DNA from: Flagellimonas myxillae
GTDB taxonomy: Bacteria; Bacteroidota; Bacteroidia; Flavobacteriales; Flavobacteriaceae
DNA: 64,000 bases
Reading direction: 5' to 3'
NCBI RefSeq assembly: GCF_023502235.1
Contig: NZ_JAMFLY010000003.1
Span: 62,001-126,000 of the forward strand
Part shown: piece after piece, positions 26,449-35,590 of the stretch
How the letters are laid out: each line of letters starts with the position of its first letter
Numbering within the stretch: the stretch's first letter is position 1
Position numbers and translations under genes: made by a program
Notes under the pieces: model-generated
What the model was told of the DNA's origin: nothing
Seen by the model: only the letters and a program-made list of their open reading frames with translations
The model's database searches: none

Positions 26449-28863
26449 ATGCGCAACATTGGTTTTGTCCTCTTTTTTTTCATGGCCTCCCTCCACGTTT
26501 TTTCACAGGAAATCACCGTTTTGGACGCGGATACGGGCATCCCAGTGGCCAATATTGCCATATTTAACAAGGACAAATCCAAAACCTCCGTTTCCAATTT
26601 GAACGGAAAGGCCAATCTTGATGTGTTCGATAGAAACGAACGGATTTCTTTTAGACATATCAGCTATGAAGAATTGGCAACGACCAAATCAAAAATTGGA
26701 AAAAAGGGAAACAGGGTATATCTGGTATTGAAACCTGAGGAACTGCAAGAGGTTGTTATGTCGGTATCCAAATGGGAACAGCAAAAAAAGGACATTCCCC
26801 AAAAAATTGAATCCATCGACGCCCGCACCGTGGCCTTTACCAGTCCCCAAACTTCTGCCGATTTGCTTCAAAACAGCGGAATGGTGTTTGTGCAAAAAAG
26901 CCAATTAGGGGGAGGTAGCCCAATGATCCGCGGATTTGCAACCAATAGATTGTTGCTTTCGGTAGACGGGGTACGGATGAACAATGCCATTTTTAGAGGG
27001 GGAAATATTCAGAATGTAATTTCTGTGGACCCCTTTACCATTCGGAACACCGAGGTGGTCTTTGGTCCCGGTTCCGTTATTTATGGGAGCGACGCCATTG
27101 GTGGAGTTATGAACTTTTACACGCGAAACCCCCGTTTTTCCTTTACAGATAGTTTGACCGTTTCCGGAAGGGCCTCCTATCGATTTGCATCGGCAAATAA
27201 GGAGAACACGGCGCACTTCGACATCAATTTGGGTCAACAAAAATGGGCCTCTTACACCAGTATTACCTACAATAATTTTGATGACCTGGTCATGGGTAAA
27301 AACGGCCCGGATTCCTATTTGCGAAACAACTTTGTAGTTCGGGAAAATGGGGTGGACATCTTGAGGGAAAATGGGGACCCCGAAAAGCAAGTGACCTCAG
27401 GATATGACCAACTTAGCGTGCTGCAAAAGTTCACCTATAAGCCAAACACCAGTTGGAATTATGATATAGGCCTGCACTATTCGGAAACCTCCGACTATTC
27501 CAGATACGATAGATTGATTCGGCCCAACGAAGCCGGAGATGGGTTGCGTTCTGCCGAATGGAACTATGGTCCCCAAAAGTGGTTCATGGCCAATTTTCAG
27601 ATTACCAAACAGGGGAAGAATAAGTTTTACGACGGGGTAAAGCTCACGACAGCTTATCAGTTTTTTGAAGAAAGTAGGGTCAATCGGGATTTTCAGGCCA
27701 CCGATAGATTTACCACAAAGGAACATGTGGATGCCCTTTCCCTAAATCTCGATTTTGAGAACAAGAAAATTGGGGACCTAAGATTGTACTATGGGGCGGA
27801 ATACATCTTTAACAAAGTGCATTCTGAAGGAAGCCAGACCAATATTCTAACCAATGTGGTTATGGATGCTGCAACCCGATATCCGGATGGGGCCACTTGG
27901 CAGACCTTTGCAGGGTACATCAACGGCGAATACAAATTAATGCCCAACTTTACGCTGCTCTCTGGAGCACGATACAGCCAGGTTTGGGTGGATGCCCAGT
28001 TTGATAAAACCTTTTATCCCTTTCCTTTTGTCGAGGCGGACCTAATTACCGGAGCATTTACAGGAAGTGTTGGTTTTAGCTGGTTCCCCAAGGCCGATTT
28101 GCAGGTTACCCTAAACGGGTCAACAGGCTTTAGAGCACCCAACATTGACGATATTGGAAAAATTTTCGACTCTGAACCTGGTGCCGTGGTGGTGCCCAAC
28201 CCGGACCTGGAACCTGAATATGCCTACAATGCCGAACTGGGTATCCGCAAGAATGTAAAGGATAAATTAGTGGTCAAAGTAGCGACCTTCTATACCTATT
28301 TGGTCGATGCCCTGGTACGAAGGGATTTTGCGTTCGATGGAGAAACCGAAATACTTTATAATGGAGAATTAAGCAGGGTTCAGGCTATTCAAAATGCCGC
28401 CAAGGCTTATGTTTACGGTTTGGAATTTGGGCTTGAGGCCTTTTTGGATGAAAACTGGTCCGTTGCCTCGAATATTACCCTTACAGAAGGTACAGAAGAA
28501 GACGATTCCGGCGAGGACACACCCGCCCGTCATGCAGCTCCCACCTTTGGAGATGTACATTTGGTTTGGCAAAACCGCAAGCTAAAAACCGATTTGTTCC
28601 TAAACTACAATGGGGAAATTGGTTATAACGATTTGGCACTGACCGAACGCAGCAAATCTTATATCTACGCAGTGGATGAAAATGGAAATCCATACAGCCC
28701 TTCTTGGTACACCCTAAATTTTAGGTCGCAATATCAAATAAGCAATGCACTAAAAGCCACCCTGAGTTTGGAAAACTTTACCGACCAGCGTTACAGGACC
28801 TATTCCTCTGGAATTACCGCCCCGGGCATTAACCTTATTTTGGGCTTGGCGTATAACTTCTAA
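26449..28863 (+). CDS. TonB-dependent outer-membrane receptor
   Basis: 804 residues from ATG 26449, directly after the recO stop; ATG 26431 overlaps recO by 17 bases. Signal peptide to ~20, a CarboxypepD_reg-like domain (~21-95), the plug (SPMIRGFATNRLLLSVDGVRM, split) and a 22-strand barrel ending in the aromatic LILGLAYNF. The plug wording resembles heme/hemoglobin or siderophore receptors, but substrate cannot be fixed. Followed by a terminator. Confidence 0.92.
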   Translation: MRNIGFVLFFFMASLHVFSQEITVLDADTGIPVANIAIFNKDKSKTSVSNLNGKANLDVFDRNERISFRHISYEELATTKSKIGKKGNRVYLVLKPEELQEVVMSVSKWEQQKKDIPQKIESIDARTVAFTSPQTSADLLQNSGMVFVQKSQLGGGSPMIRGFATNRLLLSVDGVRMNNAIFRGGNIQNVISVDPFTIRNTEVVFGPGSVIYGSDAIGGVMNFYTRNPRFSFTDSLTVSGRASYRFASANKENTAHFDINLGQQKWASYTSITYNNFDDLVMGKNGPDSYLRNNFVVRENGVDILRENGDPEKQVTSGYDQLSVLQKFTYKPNTSWNYDIGLHYSETSDYSRYDRLIRPNEAGDGLRSAEWNYGPQKWFMANFQITKQGKNKFYDGVKLTTAYQFFEESRVNRDFQATDRFTTKEHVDALSLNLDFENKKIGDLRLYYGAEYIFNKVHSEGSQTNILTNVVMDAATRYPDGATWQTFAGYINGEYKLMPNFTLLSGARYSQVWVDAQFDKTFYPFPFVEADLITGAFTGSVGFSWFPKADLQVTLNGSTGFRAPNIDDIGKIFDSEPGAVVVPNPDLEPEYAYNAELGIRKNVKDKLVVKVATFYTYLVDALVRRDFAFDGETEILYNGELSRVQAIQNAAKAYVYGLEFGLEAFLDENWSVASNITLTEGTEEDDSGEDTPARHAAPTFGDVHLVWQNRKLKTDLFLNYNGEIGYNDLALTERSKSYIYAVDENGNPYSPSWYTLNFRSQYQISNALKATLSLENFTDQRYRTYSSGITAPGINLILGLAYNF

Positions 28864-28865
28864 AA

Positions 28866-28895
28866 AAAGCCCCGATTTCTCAGGGCTTTATTTTT
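28866..28895 (+). terminator. Terminator of the TonB receptor gene
   Basis: AAAGCCC/GGGCTTT stem, ten-base loop, ATTTTT tail, directly after the stop codon. Confidence 0.8.
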
Positions 28896-28909
28896 ATGAT
28901 TACCAAGAT

Positions 28910-29251
28910 TTAATGTTCCAATTCTTCCTTGGTTTCTTCTGCAGCCTTTTTCAGGTCTTCCGCGGTCTGATTGGCGGCGTCCTTTAGCTCATCGCCCATT
29001 TCCTTGGCTTTCTCCAAAGTTTCCTCACCAGCCTTTTTAAGGCTATCCAAAGCCTGCTCGCCCGCTTCCTTCGCATTTTCGCCGGCATCTTTTACCGCAT
29101 CCACGGCATCTTTCAAATTGTCACCAGCCTCTTCCAACGATTGTTGGGCCTCCTCGGTCGCCTCTTTGGTCTTGTCTGCAGCTTCCTTACAGGAAACCAT
29201 AACGGACAAGGTAAGAACCATGACCATAATAGGAATTACTACTTTTTTCAT
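28910..29251 (-). CDS. Helical LEA-like lipoprotein
   Basis: 113 residues. Signal peptide and lipobox VMVSC (Cys ~21), then ~90 residues of Ala, Glu, Lys and Asp with almost no aromatic residues and a roughly 11-residue rhythm (DAVKDAGENAKEAGEQALDS). That is the pattern of LEA or apolipoprotein-like amphipathic helices. Likely a surface or periplasmic stress or envelope-stabilising protein; inference only. Confidence 0.72.
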   Translation of the reverse strand: MKKVVIPIMVMVLTLSVMVSCKEAADKTKEATEEAQQSLEEAGDNLKDAVDAVKDAGENAKEAGEQALDSLKKAGEETLEKAKEMGDELKDAANQTAEDLKKAAEETKEELEH

Positions 29252-29388
29252 ATAAAATGGTTTAGTGTTAATGGTCTCAAGATATAAATTTTATAAGAAT
29301 TGAATGTGAGGAAGTTATCATATTTAGATCAAGGTACTTAATAGGATTTAAATCCCCTTGCGAACCACAGATATTCCATCTAAATTTT

Positions 29389-29396
29389 TAATTTTG
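29389..29396 (+). promoter_or_regulatory. -7 element TAATTTTG of ileS
   Basis: Exact TAnnTTTG, 34 bases before the ileS ATG. No TTG at the -33 spacing. Confidence 0.42.
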
Positions 29397-29430
29397 CAAA
29401 CTTGTAATTCTAGACGAAGGAGCAGTAAAT

Positions 29431-32400
29431 ATGAAGTTTGCGGAATATAAAGGATTGGATTTACCCAAAGTATCCGAATCGATATTGGATTTTTGGAAGG
29501 ACAATCAGATTTTCGAGAAAAGTGTCTCGACGCGCGAGGGAAAGGAAAGCTACGTTTTTTATGAAGGCCCACCCTCTGCTAATGGCATGCCCGGCATCCA
29601 CCATGTAATGGCAAGGACCATTAAGGATATCTTTCCAAGGTACAAGACCATGAAGGGATATCAGGTTAAGCGTAAAGCGGGATGGGATACCCATGGACTT
29701 CCGATTGAGATTGGCGTGGAAAAGGAATTGGGAATTACCAAGGAGGACATAGGGAAAAAGATATCCGTTGAAGAATACAATGCCGCCTGTAAAAAAGCGG
29801 TAATGCGCTATACGGATGTCTGGAACGAGATGACAGAAAAAGTTGGGTACTGGGTAGATATGGACGACCCCTACATCACCTATAAACCCAAATATATGGA
29901 GTCGGTTTGGTGGTTGTTGAAGCAGATATACGACAAAGGACTCCTTTATAAAGGATATACGATTCAACCTTATTCACCCAAGGCTGGTACGGGATTAAGT
30001 TCCCATGAATTGAATCAGCCGGGAACATACCAGGATGTTACCGACACCACAGTAACGGCCCAGTTCAAGGCAAAAAAAGACACGCTTCCAGATTTCCTCG
30101 ACTCCATTGAAGGCGACATTCACTTTTTGGCGTGGACGACCACTCCGTGGACCCTTCCTTCCAATACGGCTCTGACCGTTGGGCCCAAAATTGAATATGT
30201 ATTGGTAAGATCATTCAACCAATACACCTTTGAACCTATTAATGTGGTATTGGCAAAAGCTTTGGTTGGGAAACAGTTCGCCGGCAAGTTTTTTGAAGCT
30301 GAAAGCGAAGAGGACTTTGCAAATTACAATGCTGGTGACAAAAAGATACCTTATCAAGTTGGACAAAGCTTTATGGGCAAGGACTTGGTGGGCATCCAAT
30401 TTGAACAACTGATAGACTATGCCCTTCCGTATGAAAATCCAGAGAACGCCTTTAGGGTGATCAGTGGGGATTTTGTTACTACGGAAGATGGTACCGGGAT
30501 AGTGCACACGGCTCCGACCTTTGGAGCGGATGATGCCTTGGTGGCCAAACAAGCCACACCCCCTGTGCCTCCGATGTTGGTCTTGGACGAAAACAACAAT
30601 CCGGTTCCCTTGGTTGACCTTCAAGGAAGGTTTAGACCAGAGATGAAGGAACTCGCAGGCAAATACGTCAAAAACGAGTACTATGAGGATGGTGAGGCAC
30701 CGGACAAATCTGTGGATGTTGAGATTGCCATCAAACTAAAGGAAGAGAACAAGGCCTTTAAGGTCGAAAAATATGTACACAGTTATCCCAATTGCTGGCG
30801 AACAGATAAACCGGTATTGTACTATCCCTTGGATTCATGGTTCGTAAAAGTGACCGACATAAAGGACCGTATGTTCGAGTTGAACCAGTCCATAAACTGG
30901 AAGCCCAAGGCGACCGGAGAAGGCCGTTTTGGTAACTGGCTGGCCAACGCCAACGATTGGAACCTTTCCCGATCTAGATATTGGGGAATTCCCTTGCCTA
31001 TTTGGCGTACAGAAGATGGGCAAGAGGAGATGGTGATTGGGTCTGTGGAAGAACTGAAACAGGAAATGGCCAAAGCTGTAGAAGCTGGAGTTTTGGAAAA
31101 CGACCGTTTTGAAGATTTTGTGGTGGGCGATATGAGTGAGGCCAACTACGATAAAATCGACCTGCATAAAAATATTGTGGATCAGATTACGCTGGTATCC
31201 CCTTCGGGAAAACCCATGACACGGGAGTCTGACCTAATCGATGTTTGGTTTGACAGTGGTTCCATGCCCTATGCCCAATGGCACTATCCCTTTGAAAATA
31301 AAGAGTTGGTCGATGACGGCGTGGCTTTCCCCGCCAATTTTATCGCAGAAGGTGTGGATCAGACCCGAGGGTGGTTCTATACCCTGCACGCCATTGCAAC
31401 CATGGTTTTTGATACCATTTCTTATAAGAATGTCGTATCCAACGGGCTTGTGTTGGACAAGGAAGGCAAAAAAATGTCCAAGAGACTGGGCAACGCCGTT
31501 GACCCATTCGAGGTTTTACCTAAACATGGGGCAGATGCCACACGTTGGTACATGATTTCCAACGCCAATCCTTGGGACAATCTTAAGTTTGATATAGAGG
31601 GAATCGTTGAGGTGAAGCGCAAGTTCTTTGGGACCTTGTACAATACCTATTCCTTTATGGCCTTGTATGCCAATATAGATGGTTTTACCTATTCGGAAGC
31701 GGATATTCCTTTAAAGGATAGACCCGAAATCGATCAATGGATACTATCCGAATTGCATTCGTTGATTAAGAAAGTAGACAAGGCCTATGCGGATTATGAA
31801 GGCACCAAGGCCACTCGAATGATTTCCGACTTCGTACAGGAAAATCTAAGTAACTGGTACGTTCGATTGAGCAGGAGACGTTTCTGGAAGGGCGATTACC
31901 AACAGGATAAAATATCAGCCTATCAGACCTTATATACTTGTTTGAACATTGTGGCAAAGTTGTCGGCACCAGTGGCCCCATTTTATATGGAGCGATTGTA
32001 CAAAGATTTGGACAACAGTACCCAAAAAGAAGGATTTGAAAGCGTTCATTTGGCCAATTTCCCAGTTTTCGACCTCAATATGGTCAACAAAAAACTGGAA
32101 CGAAAGATGCAGCTGGCACAAAAGATATCATCTTTGGTCCTGTCCATTCGCCAAAAGGAGAAGATAAAAGTGCGTCAACCCTTGCAAAAGGTGATGATAC
32201 CTGTTTTGGACGTTACCCAAAGAGAGGATATTGAGGCTGTTTCTGGATTGATCAAGTCCGAGGTGAATGTTAAGGAAATTGAGCTATTGGACGATGCCTC
32301 TGGTATTTTGGTTAAGCAAATAAAACCTAATTTTAAGGTTTTGGGTCCCCGTTTCGGTAGGGATATGAAGGCCATTGCCACTGCAGTTGGGCAGTTGGAT

Positions 32401-32832
32401 CAAGAAGATATCCAAAAAATTGAGCGCGAGGGCGAATTAATGCTTGCATTGGAAAATAAAAGTATTATTTTACAGTTAACCGATGTAGAGATAAGCTCTC
32501 AAGATATAGAAGGTTGGTTGGTGGCCAGCTCGGGCGCACTTACAGTGGCCTTGGACGTAACCATCGATGAAAACCTTAAGCAAGAAGGGATTGCAAGGGA
32601 GTTGGTCAATAGAATCCAAAACCTTAGAAAAGAATCGGGGTTTGAGGTGACCGACAAGATAGATATTAAAATATTGAAAGACGGTTTGGTAGAAAATGCG
32701 GTTTCCAGCAATGAGGACTACATTAAAACGGAAACCCTCACGGCCGAACTTAATTTCGAGGAGAATTTAGATGAAGGCGTTGCAATTGCCTTCGATGAAG
32801 TAAATACAAAATTGTTTATCAAAAAACACTAG
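29431..32832 (+). CDS. ileS: Isoleucyl-tRNA synthetase
   Basis: 1133 residues, class I synthetase of the long (eukaryotic-like) IleRS length. HIGH-type motif within PPSANGMPGIHHVM (~47-60) and KMSKR at 681-685. The editing domain lies between, and an anticodon-binding domain plus C-terminal extension follow. No zinc-finger cysteines are seen at the C-terminus, matching this type. Two bases separate it from the dksA-like gene, so they are likely cotranscribed. Confidence 0.97.
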   Translation: MKFAEYKGLDLPKVSESILDFWKDNQIFEKSVSTREGKESYVFYEGPPSANGMPGIHHVMARTIKDIFPRYKTMKGYQVKRKAGWDTHGLPIEIGVEKELGITKEDIGKKISVEEYNAACKKAVMRYTDVWNEMTEKVGYWVDMDDPYITYKPKYMESVWWLLKQIYDKGLLYKGYTIQPYSPKAGTGLSSHELNQPGTYQDVTDTTVTAQFKAKKDTLPDFLDSIEGDIHFLAWTTTPWTLPSNTALTVGPKIEYVLVRSFNQYTFEPINVVLAKALVGKQFAGKFFEAESEEDFANYNAGDKKIPYQVGQSFMGKDLVGIQFEQLIDYALPYENPENAFRVISGDFVTTEDGTGIVHTAPTFGADDALVAKQATPPVPPMLVLDENNNPVPLVDLQGRFRPEMKELAGKYVKNEYYEDGEAPDKSVDVEIAIKLKEENKAFKVEKYVHSYPNCWRTDKPVLYYPLDSWFVKVTDIKDRMFELNQSINWKPKATGEGRFGNWLANANDWNLSRSRYWGIPLPIWRTEDGQEEMVIGSVEELKQEMAKAVEAGVLENDRFEDFVVGDMSEANYDKIDLHKNIVDQITLVSPSGKPMTRESDLIDVWFDSGSMPYAQWHYPFENKELVDDGVAFPANFIAEGVDQTRGWFYTLHAIATMVFDTISYKNVVSNGLVLDKEGKKMSKRLGNAVDPFEVLPKHGADATRWYMISNANPWDNLKFDIEGIVEVKRKFFGTLYNTYSFMALYANIDGFTYSEADIPLKDRPEIDQWILSELHSLIKKVDKAYADYEGTKATRMISDFVQENLSNWYVRLSRRRFWKGDYQQDKISAYQTLYTCLNIVAKLSAPVAPFYMERLYKDLDNSTQKEGFESVHLANFPVFDLNMVNKKLERKMQLAQKISSLVLSIRQKEKIKVRQPLQKVMIPVLDVTQREDIEAVSGLIKSEVNVKEIELLDDASGILVKQIKPNFKVLGPRFGRDMKAIATAVGQLDQEDIQKIEREGELMLALENKSIILQLTDVEISSQDIEGWLVASSGALTVALDVTIDENLKQEGIARELVNRIQNLRKESGFEVTDKIDIKILKDGLVENAVSSNEDYIKTETLTAELNFEENLDEGVAIAFDEVNTKLFIKKH

Positions 32833-32834
32833 AA

Positions 32835-33218
32835 ATGGCGCAAGATTTAAAAGTAAGATATTCCGATAAGGACCTAGAGGAATTTAGAGCGTTGATCGAG
32901 GAAAAGATAGATAAGGCCAAGAAACATTTGGATCTCTTAAAGAGCTCTTATATGAACGATGGCAATAACGGAACAGATGATACTTCCCCAACTTTCAAGG
33001 CCTTTGAGGAAGGCTCGGAGACCATGAGCAAGGAAGCGAATACACAATTGGCCATTCGCCAGGAAAAATTTATCCGGGATTTAAAGAATGCCTTGCTCCG
33101 TATAGAAAATAAGACCTATGGAATTTGCCGGGTCACCGGCAAATTGATCAATAAAGAGCGCCTAAAGCTCGTTCCCCATGCCACCTTGAGCATAGAGGCC
33201 AAGAACATGCAGAAATAA
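32835..33218 (+). CDS. DksA/TraR-like protein with degenerate zinc finger
   Basis: 127 residues. Coiled-coil N-terminal region and the C-terminal TraR signature YGICRVTGKLINKERLKLVPHATL. Of the four zinc cysteines only C98 remains: CxxC is CRVT and the second pair is HATLS. Binding in the RNA polymerase secondary channel is expected from the family, but zinc is probably not bound. In databases relatives appear as DksA or, wrongly, as a DnaK-type chaperone. Cotranscribed with ileS and ended by a terminator. Confidence 0.86.
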   Translation: MAQDLKVRYSDKDLEEFRALIEEKIDKAKKHLDLLKSSYMNDGNNGTDDTSPTFKAFEEGSETMSKEANTQLAIRQEKFIRDLKNALLRIENKTYGICRVTGKLINKERLKLVPHATLSIEAKNMQK

Positions 33219-33219
33219 G

Positions 33220-33241
33220 AAAACGCCTTTAGGCGTTTTTT
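33220..33241 (+). terminator. Terminator after the dksA-like gene
   Basis: AAAACGCC/GGCGTTTT stem with a TTTA loop and T run, starting two bases after the stop codon. Confidence 0.9.
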
Positions 33242-33245
33242 GTTT

Positions 33246-33866
33246 ATGAAAGCTTTGTTCATCTTGGTTTGCCTGTTGGGGGTTTCCAATCTTCAAGGAC
33301 AGAAGCAAATCAAAAAGGCCATACTGGACAGCCGTACCGAGTTTATCCAGATTGATACAGAATTCTGTTATCAAGTTACCCTTCAAACAGCTAGGACCAA
33401 GGAGGTCCATGTTGAAGCGTACATGGAAGGAGAATATGCAAAGGATTTGTTGGTCAATTTGGAAGAAAAGGGAGCAACAATGCTGATCAGTGCGGGCTTT
33501 CAACCCAATTTCATAAATCCAAATGACAAATTAAGTGCCCATAAAGTAATCTCCATTGCTTTGAAGGTTACGGTGCCCCGATACAGTATTGTATCCGTCT
33601 TCGGAACCAACTCCAATGTAGATATTGAAGGGGAGTACAAAAATTTGGTGGTTAAACTGGGCAGTGGCAAATGCACATTGAACAAGGTATTGGAATCTGT
33701 GGAAGTAGATACCCAAAATGGCGATATCCTGGTTTTGGCATCCCAAGGAAACTTCAGTGCGGTTTCCACCTATGGGCTGGTGGAGAAAGAGGAAATCCCA
33801 AATGGGGATAACCAATACATTTTGAGCTCGGTGGAAGGAACGATCAGGCTTAAGAAAACAAAATAA
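33246..33866 (+). CDS. Secreted beta-rich protein, unknown
   Basis: 206 residues from ATG 33246. Signal peptide to ~20 (LGVSNLQGQ). Body of short alternating strands with the pattern SVFGTNSNVDIEGEYKNLVVKLGSGKCTLNKV, split, suggesting a right-handed beta-helix like DUF4097 or auto-transporter adhesin folds. Starts only 5 bases after a terminator, so it depends on read-through or its own promoter within the terminator. Ends 33 bases before lspA. Confidence 0.72.
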   Translation: MKALFILVCLLGVSNLQGQKQIKKAILDSRTEFIQIDTEFCYQVTLQTARTKEVHVEAYMEGEYAKDLLVNLEEKGATMLISAGFQPNFINPNDKLSAHKVISIALKVTVPRYSIVSVFGTNSNVDIEGEYKNLVVKLGSGKCTLNKVLESVEVDTQNGDILVLASQGNFSAVSTYGLVEKEEIPNGDNQYILSSVEGTIRLKKTK

Positions 33867-33872
33867 TATCCC

Positions 33873-33880
33873 TACTTTTG
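33873..33880 (+). promoter_or_regulatory. -7 element TACTTTTG of lspA
   Basis: Exact TAnnTTTG, 19 bases before the lspA ATG. Confidence 0.48.
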
Positions 33881-33899
33881 CGCAATCTCTTTTAAAGGC

Positions 33900-34544
33900 A
33901 TGAATCTAAAAAAGTCCCTAATAATCATAGTGTTGGTCCTTATTGTGGATCAAATCAGTAAGATCTATATCAAGACCAATTTTGTATATGAGCAATCGCA
34001 TGAGGTCTTCTCGTGGTTCAAAATCTATTTTATTGAAAACTCGGGAGCTGCTTGGGGAACCAAACTCAGTGATTTTCTCCCCATTTCTGATTCGACAGGA
34101 AAACTGATCCTGACCATTTTTAGACTGTTTGCCATTACCGGAATTGGTTATTGGCTTTGGGACATTATTAAGAAGCAATCCCCCAAAACCTTGATTTTGG
34201 CCGTGTCCCTAATTTTTGCCGGGGCGGTGGGCAATATCATTGACTCTGTTTTTTACGGGGTTATTTTTAATGATAGCCATGGGCAGGTGGCCACGCTTTT
34301 TGCCGATCAACCGTATGGAAGGATTTTTCATGGCAAGGTAGTGGACATGCTTTATTTCCCATTGATAGATAGCAACTGGCCCGATTGGGTTCCTGGAATT
34401 GGGGGCAATCGTTTTCGTTTTTTTGAACCCGTGTTCAATATTGCCGATACCGCGATCAGTACTGGAGTGGGTATTTTGATCGTGTTCAATAAAAGGGCTT
34501 TCCCTAAGCGTCAATCGGAAGATGCCGAAAATCAGAATGCATAG
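33900..34544 (+). CDS. lspA: Lipoprotein signal peptidase
   Basis: 214 residues, about 50 more than E. coli LspA because of a loop insertion between ~123 and 142 and another before the last helix, as is common in Bacteroidota. Catalytic aspartates D149 (KVVDM) and D183 (NIADTA) are present, with ENSGAAWG and AGAVGNIID. Removes signal peptides of prolipoproteins such as the several lipobox proteins in this window. Overlaps the convergent cyclo-ligase gene by 13 bases. Confidence 0.95.
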   Translation: MNLKKSLIIIVLVLIVDQISKIYIKTNFVYEQSHEVFSWFKIYFIENSGAAWGTKLSDFLPISDSTGKLILTIFRLFAITGIGYWLWDIIKKQSPKTLILAVSLIFAGAVGNIIDSVFYGVIFNDSHGQVATLFADQPYGRIFHGKVVDMLYFPLIDSNWPDWVPGIGGNRFRFFEPVFNIADTAISTGVGILIVFNKRAFPKRQSEDAENQNA

Positions 34545-35092
34545 ACCTTTTCGGGGGTAACACAATAGTTTAATGCCACATCGTGGGCATGGGTGTCCTG
34601 TATATACGCTTCGGCTTCAAAAAGAGAGAGCCCAATTTTCACGGTTTTTGGTCCACATTTGTTTAGAAAATTGTCGTAAAACCCTTTGCCGTAACCAACC
34701 CTGTTTCCTTTAAGATCGAAAGCAAGCAAGGGCAGGAACACCACCTCAATTTTGTTTTCGGGAACAACAATCCCACCCGTGGGTTCGGGAATATGCCATT
34801 TATTTTTTTTGAAGACGGTATTATCGGTCAGCAGATAGTTTTCCATGCTGTCGTTTCCGCTCACTTTCGGTACAACAACATTCTTGTCCCTTCCTTGAAG
34901 TAAAGTGATGAGGGGTAGGGTATCTACCTCCTTGTGTTCTTCGATACTTAGAAAAATATGGAAATAAAAAAAATCCCAAATTGGGATTTCTAGTACATGA
35001 TTCGCTAGAACAATACTCAAATCTGAGATTTTGTCGGGATGCATTCCCAATCTCAGATCCTTGTATTTTTTTCTTAGTTCATGTTTCAACAT
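34532..35092 (-). CDS. 5-formyltetrahydrofolate cyclo-ligase family protein
   Basis: 186 residues from ATG 35092. N-terminal LRKKYKDLRLGM, the ATP-binding-like FLPLLAFDLKGNRVGYGKGFYDNFL segment (split, ~120-145) and DVALNYCVTPEKVYAF at the end are typical. Converts 5-formyl-THF to methenyl-THF with ATP. No folate genes adjacent. Confidence 0.94.
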   Translation of the reverse strand: MLKHELRKKYKDLRLGMHPDKISDLSIVLANHVLEIPIWDFFYFHIFLSIEEHKEVDTLPLITLLQGRDKNVVVPKVSGNDSMENYLLTDNTVFKKNKWHIPEPTGGIVVPENKIEVVFLPLLAFDLKGNRVGYGKGFYDNFLNKCGPKTVKIGLSLFEAEAYIQDTHAHDVALNYCVTPEKVYAF

Positions 35093-35140
35093 CAAGTGTT
35101 GAAGGTTTTTTGGGGTAGGTGTGTTTTGGGGAACCTAATT

Positions 35141-35227
35141 TTATTCTCTGGTCGAAACCGAAAAAAAGATTTTGAAAAATAACATCAAAATCAAATACAT
35201 TCCCAAAACGATAACATAGTTCTCCAT
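35141..35227 (-). CDS. Candidate 28-residue single-helix membrane peptide
   Basis: ATG 35227 to TAA 35141. The product begins MENYVIVLGMYLILMLFF, one hydrophobic helix of ~18 residues, and ends in a short polar tail SVSTRE. Upstream on the minus strand TACATTTA (35254-35247), one base from TAnnTTTG, lies 19 bases before the ATG. It resembles KdpF- or CydX-like helper peptides in size only; no partner complex is nearby. Too short for routine gene callers. Confidence 0.4.
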   Translation of the reverse strand: MENYVIVLGMYLILMLFFKIFFSVSTRE

Positions 35228-35556
35228 AGAATTGTATTTATACGGTTAAATGTAGGTAAAAGAATTGAAAAAATCACCATGAAATGCACTTTTTATCGAT
35301 GAAACGCATGTTTTTTAGCAACTGTTTAACAGGATGCCTGCTTTTACCTTCTTTTTTTGTAAGCCGAATTTGTATTTAGCTGTAACTCAATCCAAAAGTG
35401 GTCTTGGAATTTCTAGATTTTTCTAAGCATTGTCCAGTCCTTAAATGGAACCTTGGTATTTTCATAAATATGTCTATCGATGTATTCAACGGGCTGTTCC
35501 GTCAAACCAGAAAGGGAATTGGTCAATTTTAACAAAAAACCACCCGTATTTAAACC

Positions 35557-35564
35557 TACTTTTG
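35557..35564 (+). promoter_or_regulatory. -7 element TACTTTTG of uvrC
   Basis: Exact TAnnTTTG, 26 bases before the uvrC ATG, which supports the ATG at 35591 over earlier in-frame codons. Confidence 0.45.
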
Positions 35565-35590
35565 TTAAGGAGTCGATTTTTGAGAAGTTT

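Larger units (their letters stand above)
35093..35590. other. Long intergenic region before uvrC
   Basis: 498 bases, AT-rich. It holds a 28-codon minus-strand frame (35141-35227, listed separately) and the uvrC -7 element. A 26-codon plus-strand frame from ATG 35299 is probably chance. The in-frame open extension upstream of uvrC (from 35480) lies before the predicted transcription start. Confidence 0.5.

Noticed and set aside
35299..35379. 26-codon plus-strand frame in the gap before uvrC
   Set aside because: No promoter, mixed composition with scattered cysteines, no clear helix; expected by chance in an AT-rich gap.
35480..35590. N-terminal extension of uvrC
   Set aside because: The family starts at ATG 35591 and the -7 element at 35557 lies inside the would-be extension.
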